Source of the DNA: Paenibacillus anaericanus
Lineage (GTDB): Bacteria; Bacillota; Bacilli; Paenibacillales; Paenibacillaceae
Direction of reading: 5' to 3'
Assembly: GCF_003994475.1 (NCBI RefSeq)
Contig: NZ_RZNY01000020.1
Coordinates: 28,822-92,821, forward strand
Length of the DNA stretch: 64,000 bases
Shown: positions 17,190 through 25,662 of the stretch, piece after piece
How positions within the stretch are numbered: the first letter of the stretch is position 1
Layout: every line of letters starts with the position of its first letter
Made by a program: the position numbers and the translations under genes
The notes under the pieces: generated by a model
What the model saw: only the letters and a program-made list of their open reading frames with translations
What the model was told of the DNA's origin: nothing
The model's database searches: none

Positions 17190-18446
17190 ATGGGAAATAC
17201 CAATTTTACTAAACCAAAAGGAACGCAGGATTTACTGCCGGGTACAGTTGAGAAATGGCAGTTTATTGAAGAAAAGGCTCGCAATTTGTGCCAGCGATTC
17301 AATTACCGGGAGATTCGGACACCGATCTTCGAACAGACTTCACTTTTCTCACGAGGTGTTGGTGAAACAACCGATATTGTAGAGAAGGAAATGTACACCT
17401 TTTTGGATAAAGGTGATCGCAGCATGACACTTAGACCGGAAGGAACGGCTGGTGTAGTTCGCTCTTATGTCGAGAACAAGCTTTTTGGCGACCCGGACAT
17501 TAGCAAGTTGTATTATATCGGACCCATGTTCCGTTATGAGCGGCCACAGGCAGGACGTCAACGTCAGTTCCACCAGTTTGGTGTGGAAGCGTTTGGGGCA
17601 ACTAATCCAGCGATCGATGCTGAGGTTGTAGCACTTGGTTATGAATATTGCCGTGAACTAGGCCTAAAAGGTGTAAAAGTTGAACTGAATTCTGTGGGTA
17701 ATCCGGCTTGTCGAGCAGTATACCGCGAGAAGTTGCTTCAATTCTTAACACCGATAAAAGATAGCTTATGTAAGGATTGTCAGTCCCGGATGGATCGTAA
17801 TCCACTGCGTGTATTGGACTGTAAAGTCGATCAAGATAAGTTTGGTGGGGCGCCGTCCATTCTAGATAGCTTGGACGAAGAATGCACTATGCATTTTGCT
17901 AAAGTGCAGGAACTACTAACAGCGATGGAAGTTGATTATGTCATTAATCCCCGACTTGTTCGTGGACTGGACTATTATACGCACACTGCGTTTGAATATA
18001 AAGCTGAAGGTATTGGCGCTATCGATACGATTGGTGGCGGCGGACGGTACAACGGTCTCGTAAGTCAAGTTGGTGGTCCGGATCAACCTGGTATCGGTTT
18101 TGGCCTTGGTCTGGAGCGGATTGCCATCATTCTAGAGAAACAAGGAATCGGAATCAGCGGGGTTAAACCGCTTGATGTCTACCTCGTTGCTCTAGGAGAA
18201 GCCGCAGATAAAGAAGTTACTACACAGCTGTTTAAGCTTCGTCAAGCTGGATATTCCGCTGATCGAGATTATCTTGATCGCAAAATGAAGGCACAGATGA
18301 AATCAGCTGACCGCATGCAAGCCCGCTACACTGCCATCCTCGGTGATGACGAGCTGTTGCGCGGCGAAATCTCCCTCAAATCAATGGAGAACGGTGAACA
18401 ACGCACCGTTAAACTGTCGAATTTAGTGAACGAGCTAAGTAAATAA
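17190..18446 (+). CDS. hisS: Histidine-tRNA ligase
   Basis: A class II synthetase of about 418 residues. Motif 1 region 'PKGTQDLLPG' near the start, motif 2 'GPMFRYERPQAGRQRQFHQFG', the histidine-specific 'RGLDYYTHTAFE' and 'IGGGGRYNGL', motif 3 'GFGLGLER', and the C-terminal anticodon domain are all visible. ATG 17190 has GGAGG at 9 bases; an in-frame GTG at 17181 overlaps the ribosome site. The T-box leader controls it together with aspS. Confidence 0.97.
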   Translation: MGNTNFTKPKGTQDLLPGTVEKWQFIEEKARNLCQRFNYREIRTPIFEQTSLFSRGVGETTDIVEKEMYTFLDKGDRSMTLRPEGTAGVVRSYVENKLFGDPDISKLYYIGPMFRYERPQAGRQRQFHQFGVEAFGATNPAIDAEVVALGYEYCRELGLKGVKVELNSVGNPACRAVYREKLLQFLTPIKDSLCKDCQSRMDRNPLRVLDCKVDQDKFGGAPSILDSLDEECTMHFAKVQELLTAMEVDYVINPRLVRGLDYYTHTAFEYKAEGIGAIDTIGGGGRYNGLVSQVGGPDQPGIGFGLGLERIAIILEKQGIGISGVKPLDVYLVALGEAADKEVTTQLFKLRQAGYSADRDYLDRKMKAQMKSADRMQARYTAILGDDELLRGEISLKSMENGEQRTVKLSNLVNELSK

Positions 18447-18480
18447 GAGGCATGGAAGTAGTAGTACTGCTCCAGCGTAC

Positions 18481-18810
18481 AGCGCATCCCGAAGGGACAG
18501 CGGCTCTCAACACGTAGAAAGTAGCGCATCTCCGAAGGAGACAGCGCTCCAGCAGGTGCACAAGTAGTAGAGCGTGCCCCGAAGGGGAGAAAAGCGACTA
18601 CTAGCACGTGGCCACCTGGGTGCGTCGAAAGCAGCAGAATTCACCAGTGTGTTTCCAGGTAATACGGGTGCAGCAAAAGTAAGACGTACCCGAAGGGGGA
18701 AAAGCGTGCCACGCACAAAACCTAAGCGCATCTCCGAAGGAGATAGCGATACAGGAGCGCCTCTACAGCCTCCCAAGTTACCTAAGCGGGTATCCAAAGG
18801 GCGGCAGCCC
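18481..18810 (+). repeat. Tandem array of GAA-loop hairpin repeats in the hisS-aspS gap
   Basis: Five clear copies and a degenerate sixth of a short imperfect palindrome occur at 18481-18502, 18523-18548, 18571-18596, 18684-18707, 18724-18749 and 18784-18810. Each is an outer AGCG(C) arm, a short internal loop, an inner C-rich arm, a GAA triloop, the complementary G-rich arm, ACA/ATA, and a GCG(CT) arm. The inner stems vary but still pair: CCC/GGG, CTCC/GGAG, CCCC/GGGG, ACCC/GGGG(G), CTCC/GGAG. The third copy has an additional AGTAGT/ACTACT outer stem. The stretch is GC-richer than its surroundings. No T-run follows any copy, so they are not ordinary terminators. Confidence 0.85.
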
Positions 18811-18817
18811 TTGGGGC

Positions 18818-18840
18818 CCTCCCTTATGGTAAGGGAGGGT
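18818..18840 (+). other. Strong hairpin before aspS
   Basis: CCCTCCCTTA and TAAGGGAGGG form a 10-bp perfect stem with a 3-base loop, closing the repeat array 63 bases before aspS. No U-run follows, so it may be a processing or stability element. Confidence 0.6.
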
Positions 18841-18903
18841 TTGGGTGGGATGAGACCCATGGGATGAGAAAGATAAATAAAACTCAAAAGGGAGATAACT
18901 ATT

Positions 18904-20685
18904 ATGAAACGCACACACCATTGCGGAGCAATAAGCACCGCGAATATTGGAGAAACGGTAACATTAAACGGATGGGTTCAGACCCGTCGCGACTTGGGGG
19001 GCGTACTCTTTATAGACCTGCGTGACCGCAGCGGTATTGTCCAAGTTGTATTTAACCCAGCTTATTCTGGAGAAGCACTGCAAATCGCTGACAGAGTTCG
19101 TAGTGAGTATGTAATTGCTGTTAGTGGTAAAGTCGTTAAACGTGATGCAGAAACAGTAAACGCAAACTTGCCTACGGGTGAAGTTGAAGTGCAAATTACA
19201 GAAATCGAAGTGTTGAACGCTGCTAAAACTCCACCATTCTTCATTGAAGATGGAGTTGAAGTGGATGAGTCCCTTCGTCTTAAATATCGTTACCTTGATC
19301 TCCGTCGTCCTGAAATGCAAAAGACATTGTGGCTCCGCTCCAAAGCGGCTAAAGTATTCCGTGATTTCTTAGATGGAGAAGGATTTATTGAAGTAGAAAC
19401 ACCAATCTTGACTAAGAGTTCCCCTGAAGGCGCTCGTGATTATCTCGTACCTAGCCGTGTTCACCCTGGTGAATTCTTTGCACTACCACAATCACCACAA
19501 TTGTACAAACAATTACTCATGGTGAGTGGTGTAGAACGTTATTACCAAATCGCACGTTGTTTCCGTGATGAAGATCTTCGTGCTGACCGTCAGCCAGAAT
19601 TCACACAAGTGGACATTGAGACGTCTTTCCTTACACAGGACGATCTTCTGGGCATGATGGAGCAACTGATGGTACGTCTCTTCAGAGAAACCAAAGGTAT
19701 TGAACTTGAGACACCATTCCAACGTCTAAGCTATGCTGATGCTATTGGCAAATACGGATCTGATAAACCGGATCTTCGTTTCGGATTAGAACTGATTGAA
19801 GTGAACGACATCGTTGCGACAAGTGGTGTTAAAGTATTTGCGTCTGTCATCGAAAAAGGTGGAGAAGTTAAAGTACTGAACGCTAAAGGTTGCGGAACTT
19901 GGAGTCGGAAGGAAATTGACGACCTTGGACCATTCGCTGCTCGTTATGGAGCTAAAGGTTTGGCTTGGATTCAAGTGAAAGAGGGAGAATTCCGCGGTCC
20001 GATCGTTAAATTCTTCAATGAACAAGAAATTGAAGCCCTTAAGGAACGTACTGGAGCTGAAGAAGGAGACTTGTTGCTCTTCTCTGCTGATACTAAAAAG
20101 GTAGTTGCTGATGTTCTTGGTAATCTTCGACTTAAAATTGGCCGTCAACTTGGATTGATTGACGATAATGTATTTAAATTCGCTTGGGTTGTTAACTTCC
20201 CATTGCTCGGCTGGGATGAAGATCAGAAGCGTTATGTTGCAGAACACCATCCGTTCACACGCCCACGTGAAGAAGATGTTGCCCTATTCGACACGGATCC
20301 AGGACAAATTCTTGCTCAAGCTTATGACATTGTCCTGAACGGATATGAAGTAGGCGGCGGCTCGATGCGGATATACAAACGTGATGTACAGGAGAAAATG
20401 TTCGCAGCGATCGGTTTGTCTCAAGAAGAAGCTCAAGATAAATTTGGCTACTTAATGGATGCATTCGAATACGGAACTCCTCCACACGGCGGGATTGCTT
20501 TTGGTTTTGACCGTCTTGTGATGTTGCTATCTGGTCGTACCAATTTGCGTGAAACTATTGCATTCCCTAAGACAGCGAGCGCTACTGATTTGTTAATGAA
20601 CGCTCCAGCTGAGGTAGATGCAACACAATTGGAACAGTTGCATATCAAAGTAGCACTTAAGAAGTTGGCTGAAGAAACAAAGTAA
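18904..20685 (+). CDS. aspS: Aspartate-tRNA ligase
   Basis: A 593-residue bacterial-type AspRS with N-terminal OB-fold anticodon domain, class II catalytic core ('[10 protein letters not shown]', '[14 protein letters not shown]', '[26 protein letters not shown]'), the bacterial GAD insertion (about 290-420) and C-terminal motif 3 '[14 protein letters not shown]'. The start is ATG 18904 with AGGGAG upstream. Its gap to hisS is unusually long (457 bases) and holds the repeat array, yet no second promoter or T-box was seen, so it presumably depends on the hisS leader. Confidence 0.97.
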   Translation: MKRTHHCGAISTANIGETVTLNGWVQTRRDLGGVLFIDLRDRSGIVQVVFNPAYSGEALQIADRVRSEYVIAVSGKVVKRDAETVNANLPTGEVEVQITEIEVLNAAKTPPFFIEDGVEVDESLRLKYRYLDLRRPEMQKTLWLRSKAAKVFRDFLDGEGFIEVETPILTKSSPEGARDYLVPSRVHPGEFFALPQSPQLYKQLLMVSGVERYYQIARCFRDEDLRADRQPEFTQVDIETSFLTQDDLLGMMEQLMVRLFRETKGIELETPFQRLSYADAIGKYGSDKPDLRFGLELIEVNDIVATSGVKVFASVIEKGGEVKVLNAKGCGTWSRKEIDDLGPFAARYGAKGLAWIQVKEGEFRGPIVKFFNEQEIEALKERTGAEEGDLLLFSADTKKVVADVLGNLRLKIGRQLGLIDDNVFKFAWVVNFPLLGWDEDQKRYVAEHHPFTRPREEDVALFDTDPGQILAQAYDIVLNGYEVGGGSMRIYKRDVQEKMFAAIGLSQEEAQDKFGYLMDAFEYGTPPHGGIAFGFDRLVMLLSGRTNLRETIAFPKTASATDLLMNAPAEVDATQLEQLHIKVALKKLAEETK

Positions 20686-20739
20686 TATCACCATTTCTAG
20701 AGCACATCAATGTAAATAAGTTATAGAGCTTTGAAGGTG

Positions 20740-20774
20740 GCAGGCCAAGATCATTATTCTTGGTCTGCTATTTT
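20740..20774 (+). terminator. Terminator of hisS-aspS
   Basis: GCAGGCCAAGA pairs with TCTTGGTCTGC and is followed by TATTTTG. Confidence 0.85.
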
Positions 20775-20814
20775 GTTTATTATGAATCCTTACCACATTA
20801 TGAATAAATTAATA

Positions 20815-20872
20815 TTGACAAAAAATAACTGGGATGGTTTAATCGAATCAGTAGTTGATGTAACGTTTAACC
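20815..20872 (+). promoter_or_regulatory. Promoter and operator of the LacI-type regulator
   Basis: TTGACA (20815-20820), 17 bases, TTTAAT (20838-20843). Sixteen bases further, GATGTAACGTTTAACC (20857-20872) matches the operator at 21936-21951 in 12 of 16 positions, which suggests autoregulation by a roadblock just after the start of transcription. Confidence 0.65.
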
Positions 20873-20889
20873 AAAGATAAGGAGTAACC

Positions 20890-21912
20890 ATGAATAACAA
20901 AATCACCATTAAAGATATTGCTCAAATCGCAAATGTATCTATTGCTACGGTGTCCAATGTTATGAATGGAACCGGTAGGGTATCGTCCACTACCTCTGCT
21001 AAAGTGAATAAAGTTATTCAGGAAATGAATTTTGCCCCAAGTGCTTCTGCACGTAATCTGAAAGACAAAAAGTCTCATTTAATTGCTGTGGTTGTTCCGC
21101 TCTTAGAGAAAGGGATGATTCAGGATAATCCGTTTTATTGGGAGCTTGTGCGCGGAGTTGAGAAGGGTGCACGAAATCATCAGGTGCAGATTATGCTGCT
21201 TGGTATTGATGAGACGGAGAACTTTTCATTTGTAAAAACTCGTCATTTGGACGGTCTGATCGTTGTAGGTGTTTTTGAACGCTCATCTTCTTATGAGCAA
21301 ATTTTAAATTTAGGTGTGCCATGTGTATTTTTGGATAGCTATCTGTCTGATCCGGAGCTTCATCAGGTTTGTTTGGATGACGAAGCGGGCGGATATCTTG
21401 GAACAAAGCATTTGCTGGGACTTGGTCATCAGAATATTGCGATACTAACAGGTAAATTGCAAGAGGGTGGGGTTAACTACTTCCGATATCAAGGATATTT
21501 AAGAGCGCTAAGAGAGAATGGTATTACTAAGAATGATAAATTGGTATTTGAAGAGTCCTCATCCATACAAGGTGGTTACCAGGCTGCGCAAAAAGTAAGC
21601 AGTTATGCAGATGGGATCAGTGCTATATTTGCTTTTTCGGATGTATCAGCAATGGGTCTAATAAGAGGGTTATATGATATGGGATGGGCAGTTCCACGCG
21701 ATATTTCGGTGGTGGGCTTTGATGATATCTTCTATACACAGTACATGATCCCTTCTCTAACTACGATTAGCCAGGACGTTGCGCACAAAGGTAAAGTAGC
21801 TGTAACTATGCTGCTGGATCAGATTGATGGAATTACTTGTAATGATAAGTATATTACCGTACCGGTTAGCTTGGTTGTAAGACAAAGCACTATTTCAAAC
21901 ACAAAAGGTTAA
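20890..21912 (+). CDS. LacI-family transcriptional regulator of maltodextrin use
   Basis: A 340-residue repressor with the LacI helix-turn-helix at residues 5-25 ('ITIKDIAQIANVSIATVSNVMNG') including the hinge region to residue 60, and a periplasmic-binding-protein-like effector domain. The likely inducer is maltose or a maltodextrin because it stands before the transporter operon and glycosidases. ATG 20890 has AAGGAG. It has its own promoter and terminator, so it is a separate unit from the operon it probably controls. MalR/MdxR role is inferred from position. Confidence 0.88.
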   Translation: MNNKITIKDIAQIANVSIATVSNVMNGTGRVSSTTSAKVNKVIQEMNFAPSASARNLKDKKSHLIAVVVPLLEKGMIQDNPFYWELVRGVEKGARNHQVQIMLLGIDETENFSFVKTRHLDGLIVVGVFERSSSYEQILNLGVPCVFLDSYLSDPELHQVCLDDEAGGYLGTKHLLGLGHQNIAILTGKLQEGGVNYFRYQGYLRALRENGITKNDKLVFEESSSIQGGYQAAQKVSSYADGISAIFAFSDVSAMGLIRGLYDMGWAVPRDISVVGFDDIFYTQYMIPSLTTISQDVAHKGKVAVTMLLDQIDGITCNDKYITVPVSLVVRQSTISNTKG

Positions 21913-21928
21913 AATAGTGCTTTTTTTT
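21884..21928 (+). terminator. Terminator of the regulator gene
   Basis: AAAGCACTATTT and AAATAGTGCTTT form a 12-bp perfect stem with a T8 tail; the left arm lies in the last codons of the gene. Confidence 0.9.
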
Positions 21929-21935
21929 AATAGAT

Positions 21936-22051
21936 GATTAAACGATTAATCTAATTGCGGCTTGAGGAGGTGATCACCTACTAGATATCAGTTGTTTTAG
22001 TAGGAATTGTATGTTTTTCAAATGATTAAATGTTTAATTGTAAGCGGTTAA
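21936..22051 (+). promoter_or_regulatory. Control region of the maltodextrin operon
   Basis: Two LacI-type operators, GATTAAACGATTAATC (21936-21951) and GATTAAATGTTTAATT (22024-22039), are 88 bases apart and agree in 13 of 16 positions. TGTAAGCGGTTAAC at 22039-22052 is a weak catabolite-response (cre) candidate with one half intact. Between them lie a palindrome AGGTGATCACCT (21968-21979) and an inverted repeat CCTACTA/TAGTAGG (21977-22004). No single -35/-10 pair stood out. Confidence 0.65.
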
Positions 22052-22077
22052 CTCAAACGTGAAGGGTGGATTACAGT

Positions 22078-23397
22078 ATGAATACAAAAAGAATAGCTAT
22101 GTCGTTACTCATTATGATGATGGTCTTTACAACCGTAGCTTGTTCCACTAAGGGAAATAACAATGCCAGCAACACAGCGAACACAAGTAACGCAATTTCA
22201 CAAAATGAACAAGTCAATGGAGAAGAAGTGGCACAGGATGAGGAGTTAACAGCGGAACCGGGTGCCAAACTGATCATTTGGGATGGTAAAGACGGAATTC
22301 CCTTCCTAAAGGAAATCGCCAAAGAGTTTAGCGCACAATATAACATTCCTATAGAAGTTCAAGAACAGGGTGCTCCAGAACAAATGCAAAAAATGAAAAC
22401 AGACGGCCCTGCAGGATTGGGTGCTGACTTACTTGTTCTCCCCCATGACAACTTGAGTCAAGCGGTAGCGGGAGGTTTTGTACTACCCAATGATTACTTT
22501 GAGGAAGAAACAAAAGCTGAATTTCAGGAAACAGCCACTAAAGCAGTTACTTTGAATGGCATCCTCTATGGATATCCAAGAAATATGGAAACCTACGCCT
22601 TGTTCTATAACAAAGAGTTAGTTAAGGAAGCTGAGTTGACCTCTTGGGACGATATTATCAAATTTTCTAAATCATTTAATGATGTAAGCAAGAAGAAATA
22701 CGGATTCATGATGAGCTTGAATAATCTGTACTTCTACTATCCGTTTATCTCAGGATACAAGGGTTCAATATTCGGAGATAACAACACCAATCCCGAAGAA
22801 ATCGGAATTAATAGTTCACAAGTTGTTGAAGGAGCTAAGTATTACCAAACTATGCGTGAGATTTTACCGATGACTGCCGCCGATCTAACTACAGATGTTA
22901 AGACTGCATTGTTCCAAGAAGGTAAATTAGCTATCAATTTAGATGGCGTATGGAATATCGGAAACTTCTCATCACTTCCTTTTGAAGTAGGAATGATGCC
23001 ACTTCCTAAGTTTCCTAATGATGAGAACCCGCGTACTTTTGCTGGAGTTAAGGCTTATTATGTCAGCTCCTATTCGAAATATCCGAATGCAGCGAAATTG
23101 TTTGCAAGATATGTAACTTCGAAAGAAGCACTCGTAAGGAACTTCGAAGTGTCAGGATTCATTCCGGCACGTAAAGATATGGAGAATGAACCCTCCATTG
23201 CAAAAAATGAGATGGTGAGTGGAGCGATTCGTCAGTTTGAATATTCAGAGGCCATGCCGTCAATCCCCGAAATGCAGACTGTATGGGAACCAATGGCGAA
23301 TGCATTGGATCTGATTTGGAACGGTGAAGATGTACAGAAAACATTGGACAACGCAGTCAAGAATGTTAAACAGAGCATCGAAACATTGAATAAATAA
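22078..23397 (+). CDS. mdxE: Maltodextrin-binding lipoprotein of an ABC transporter
   Basis: A 439-residue extracellular solute-binding protein (family 1). Residues 1-21 are a signal peptide ending in a lipobox (TTVAC) with Cys22 as the lipid anchor; an Asn/Ser/Glu-rich linker follows to about residue 60. The mature part has 'LIIWDGKDGIPFLKEIAKEF' and 'GLGADLLVLPHDNLSQAV', typical of MalE/MdxE. It delivers maltodextrins to MdxF-MdxG. ATG 22078 has AAGGGTGG at 8 bases. The stem-loop after it may favour higher expression of this subunit. Confidence 0.92.
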   Translation: MNTKRIAMSLLIMMMVFTTVACSTKGNNNASNTANTSNAISQNEQVNGEEVAQDEELTAEPGAKLIIWDGKDGIPFLKEIAKEFSAQYNIPIEVQEQGAPEQMQKMKTDGPAGLGADLLVLPHDNLSQAVAGGFVLPNDYFEEETKAEFQETATKAVTLNGILYGYPRNMETYALFYNKELVKEAELTSWDDIIKFSKSFNDVSKKKYGFMMSLNNLYFYYPFISGYKGSIFGDNNTNPEEIGINSSQVVEGAKYYQTMREILPMTAADLTTDVKTALFQEGKLAINLDGVWNIGNFSSLPFEVGMMPLPKFPNDENPRTFAGVKAYYVSSYSKYPNAAKLFARYVTSKEALVRNFEVSGFIPARKDMENEPSIAKNEMVSGAIRQFEYSEAMPSIPEMQTVWEPMANALDLIWNGEDVQKTLDNAVKNVKQSIETLNK

Positions 23398-23423
23398 AGC
23401 GAGAACGTGTATAAAAATGTGAC

Positions 23424-23449
23424 GTCATCCGTTTCTGCGAGCGGATGAC
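23424..23449 (+). other. Intergenic stem-loop between mdxE and mdxF
   Basis: GTCATCCG and CGGATGAC pair over 8 bp around a 10-base loop with no T-run. Similar hairpins after binding-protein genes protect the upstream mRNA or cut down read-through. Confidence 0.6.
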
Positions 23450-23483
23450 GGACACATTCACCATTTACAGGAGATGATTCGGA

Positions 23484-24794
23484 ATGGGACAGCATCGAAA
23501 GCGGGCTATGATACTCTCCTTCATAGGTATGGGGTTTGGTCAAATATACAATCGACAGTTACTAAAAGGGATCGTATTCTTCTTCGTTCATATTGCAGGT
23601 ATTTATCTAGCAACCCTACTACCAAGGGCTATATGGGGAATTACCACTTTAGGAGAACAAGCCGATCAGCTTAAAAAGGTTGGGAAAGTATATGTTAACA
23701 TTCGTGGGGATCATTCAATCTTCTTATTGATCGAAGGAATGATTGTTATTCTAGCGATGATCATTATGCTGTTTATTTATGTCGCAAACATACGAGATGC
23801 TTATCAGATAGGCAAGTTGCGAGAACAAGGTATCAAGTCTAACAATTTTAGCGAAACCGTAAATTATTTATTGGGTCAGAAGTTTCCACAGGTGGTTATT
23901 TCACTTCCGCTCATGCTCGTTATCTTTTTTACACTGATGCCGATCTTATTTATGATAATGCTGGCATTTACAAACTATTCTTCACCGAATTACCTACCCC
24001 CAGCAAAGCTAGTAAGCTGGATTGGATTCGATGGGTTCAGAGATCTTTTTACGATTAATGCTTGGAATAATACGTTTTTTGGGGTTGCTCTTTGGACGCT
24101 AATCTGGACTGTGTGCGCAACGATTACAACTTTTGTAGGCGGATTTGTTGTGGCGTTAATGGTGCAAAAGAGGGGAATTCGTTTTAAAGGATTTTGGCGG
24201 ACGTTATTTATTATCCCCTACGCAATTCCGCAGTTCATATCACTTTTGATCATGAGAAATATGTTCAATGGTGAGTTTGGTCCTGTTAATCAATATCTCA
24301 AATATTTCGGATTAGGCGGACTCCCATGGCTAACAGATCCTTTCTGGGCAAAGTTTACGGTGATTATCGTAAATATCTGGATAGGGTTTCCGATTAGCAT
24401 GTTGATGATCATAGGAATATTGTCGACGATCTCCAAAGATTTATATGAAGCTGCTGAAATTGATGGAGCAAGTTCAATTCAACAATTTAATGCCATAACG
24501 TTCCCAACGGTTATGTTATCGTTTGCGCCGTTACTTGTTATGAGCTTTGCTGGGAATATAAACAACTTTAATCTGATCTATTTGCTAACGAACGGTAATC
24601 CAGTCAATCCAACGTATCAATTTGCGGGAAGTACTGACATCCTGATTACTTGGTTGTATAAATTGACAATGGACAGTGGGAAGTATAACTATGCCTCTAT
24701 CATTGGTATCTTTATTTTCATTATTATCGCTTCTTTCTCTATTGTGAATCTAAAGAGAACTAAGGCATTCAAAGAGGAGGATCAGTACAGATGA
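23484..24794 (+). CDS. mdxF: Maltodextrin ABC permease MdxF
   Basis: A 436-residue inner-membrane permease of the MalF type. The EAA-loop signature 'EAAEIDGASSIQQFNAITFPTVM' that contacts the ATPase lies near residue 325-345. The N-terminus has two extra hydrophobic segments ('SFIGMGFGQIYNRQLLKGIVFFFVHIAG') that are usual for Gram-positive MdxF and resemble a short DUF5683-like unit. ATG 23484 has AGGAG. It overlaps mdxG by 4 bases (ATGA). Confidence 0.93.
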   Translation: MGQHRKRAMILSFIGMGFGQIYNRQLLKGIVFFFVHIAGIYLATLLPRAIWGITTLGEQADQLKKVGKVYVNIRGDHSIFLLIEGMIVILAMIIMLFIYVANIRDAYQIGKLREQGIKSNNFSETVNYLLGQKFPQVVISLPLMLVIFFTLMPILFMIMLAFTNYSSPNYLPPAKLVSWIGFDGFRDLFTINAWNNTFFGVALWTLIWTVCATITTFVGGFVVALMVQKRGIRFKGFWRTLFIIPYAIPQFISLLIMRNMFNGEFGPVNQYLKYFGLGGLPWLTDPFWAKFTVIIVNIWIGFPISMLMIIGILSTISKDLYEAAEIDGASSIQQFNAITFPTVMLSFAPLLVMSFAGNINNFNLIYLLTNGNPVNPTYQFAGSTDILITWLYKLTMDSGKYNYASIIGIFIFIIIASFSIVNLKRTKAFKEEDQYR

Positions 24795-25633
24795 GAAAGT
24801 CGGATCTAAAGTCAGGATTTAACTTTGGAAATTTACTTTGTTATATTGGGCTGGTCACTATAGGTATCTTATGTCTATATCCCGCTCTTTGGGTAATTAT
24901 GTCTTCTGTTAGACCGGGTAATGCTTTATATAGTGAACATCTAATCCCTACTTCATTTACGTTACAGCATTATCGAGATTTGTTTGCCACATATCCATAT
25001 GCGCAATGGTTTATAAACACATTTAAGGTTGCTTTCTTTACTATGATTTTCAGTACGCTTCTAGTAACGATTACGGGGTATGTATTTTCTCGTTTCCGCT
25101 TTAGAGGTCGTCAGAAAATTATGCTTAACATGCTAGTTGTCGGTATGTTCCCTGGCTTCATGAGCATGATTGCTGTCTATATTTTATTGATGCAATTGCA
25201 GTTATTGGACACACATCTTTCGCTGATTCTCGTATACTCAGCTGGTGCTCCGATGGGATTTTTATATGTAAAAAGTTTCTTTGATACGGTCCCGCAAAGC
25301 TTGATCGATGCGGCAAAAATAGACGGTGCTGGTCATTTAACTGTATTCAGACGGATCATGCTTCCACTCTCCAAGCCTATGTTAGTCTATATCGCGTTAA
25401 CATCATTTAGCGGTGGGTTTGTTGATTTTATATTTGCGAACATGGTCTTGAGCACACCTGAGAAACAAACTCTTGCAGTCGGTTTATTCAAAATTGTCCA
25501 AGGTAAATTTGCGACAGAATTTACGTTATTCGCTGCAGGTTGCGTACTCGTTGCTGTCCCATTAACTTTGTTATTCATCGTACTCCAAAGATACCTGGTC
25601 GAAGGCCTGATGGCCGGAGCAGACAAGGGCTAA
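24791..25633 (+). CDS. mdxG: Maltodextrin ABC permease MdxG
   Basis: A 280-residue MalG-type permease with six membrane segments and the EAA loop 'DAAKIDGAGHLTVFRRIMLPLSKP' (about 178-201). It forms the channel with MdxF. No ATP-binding subunit is encoded nearby, so the transporter probably borrows a shared MsmX-type ATPase, as in B. subtilis. The start overlaps the mdxF stop (ATGA). Confidence 0.94.
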   Translation: MRKSDLKSGFNFGNLLCYIGLVTIGILCLYPALWVIMSSVRPGNALYSEHLIPTSFTLQHYRDLFATYPYAQWFINTFKVAFFTMIFSTLLVTITGYVFSRFRFRGRQKIMLNMLVVGMFPGFMSMIAVYILLMQLQLLDTHLSLILVYSAGAPMGFLYVKSFFDTVPQSLIDAAKIDGAGHLTVFRRIMLPLSKPMLVYIALTSFSGGFVDFIFANMVLSTPEKQTLAVGLFKIVQGKFATEFTLFAAGCVLVAVPLTLLFIVLQRYLVEGLMAGADKG

Positions 25634-25662
25634 CATAATATTTACGAAGGAGCTGTAATTTG

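Noticed and set aside
18481..18810. Possible CRISPR array
   Set aside because: Copies are palindromic with unequal, short or long gaps, and the stems differ between copies; no cas gene is near.
18574..18867. A 97-codon frame in the hisS-aspS gap
   Set aside because: It runs through the hairpin repeats, is unnaturally Arg/Gly/Pro-rich, lacks a good ribosome site, and the repeats explain the open frame.
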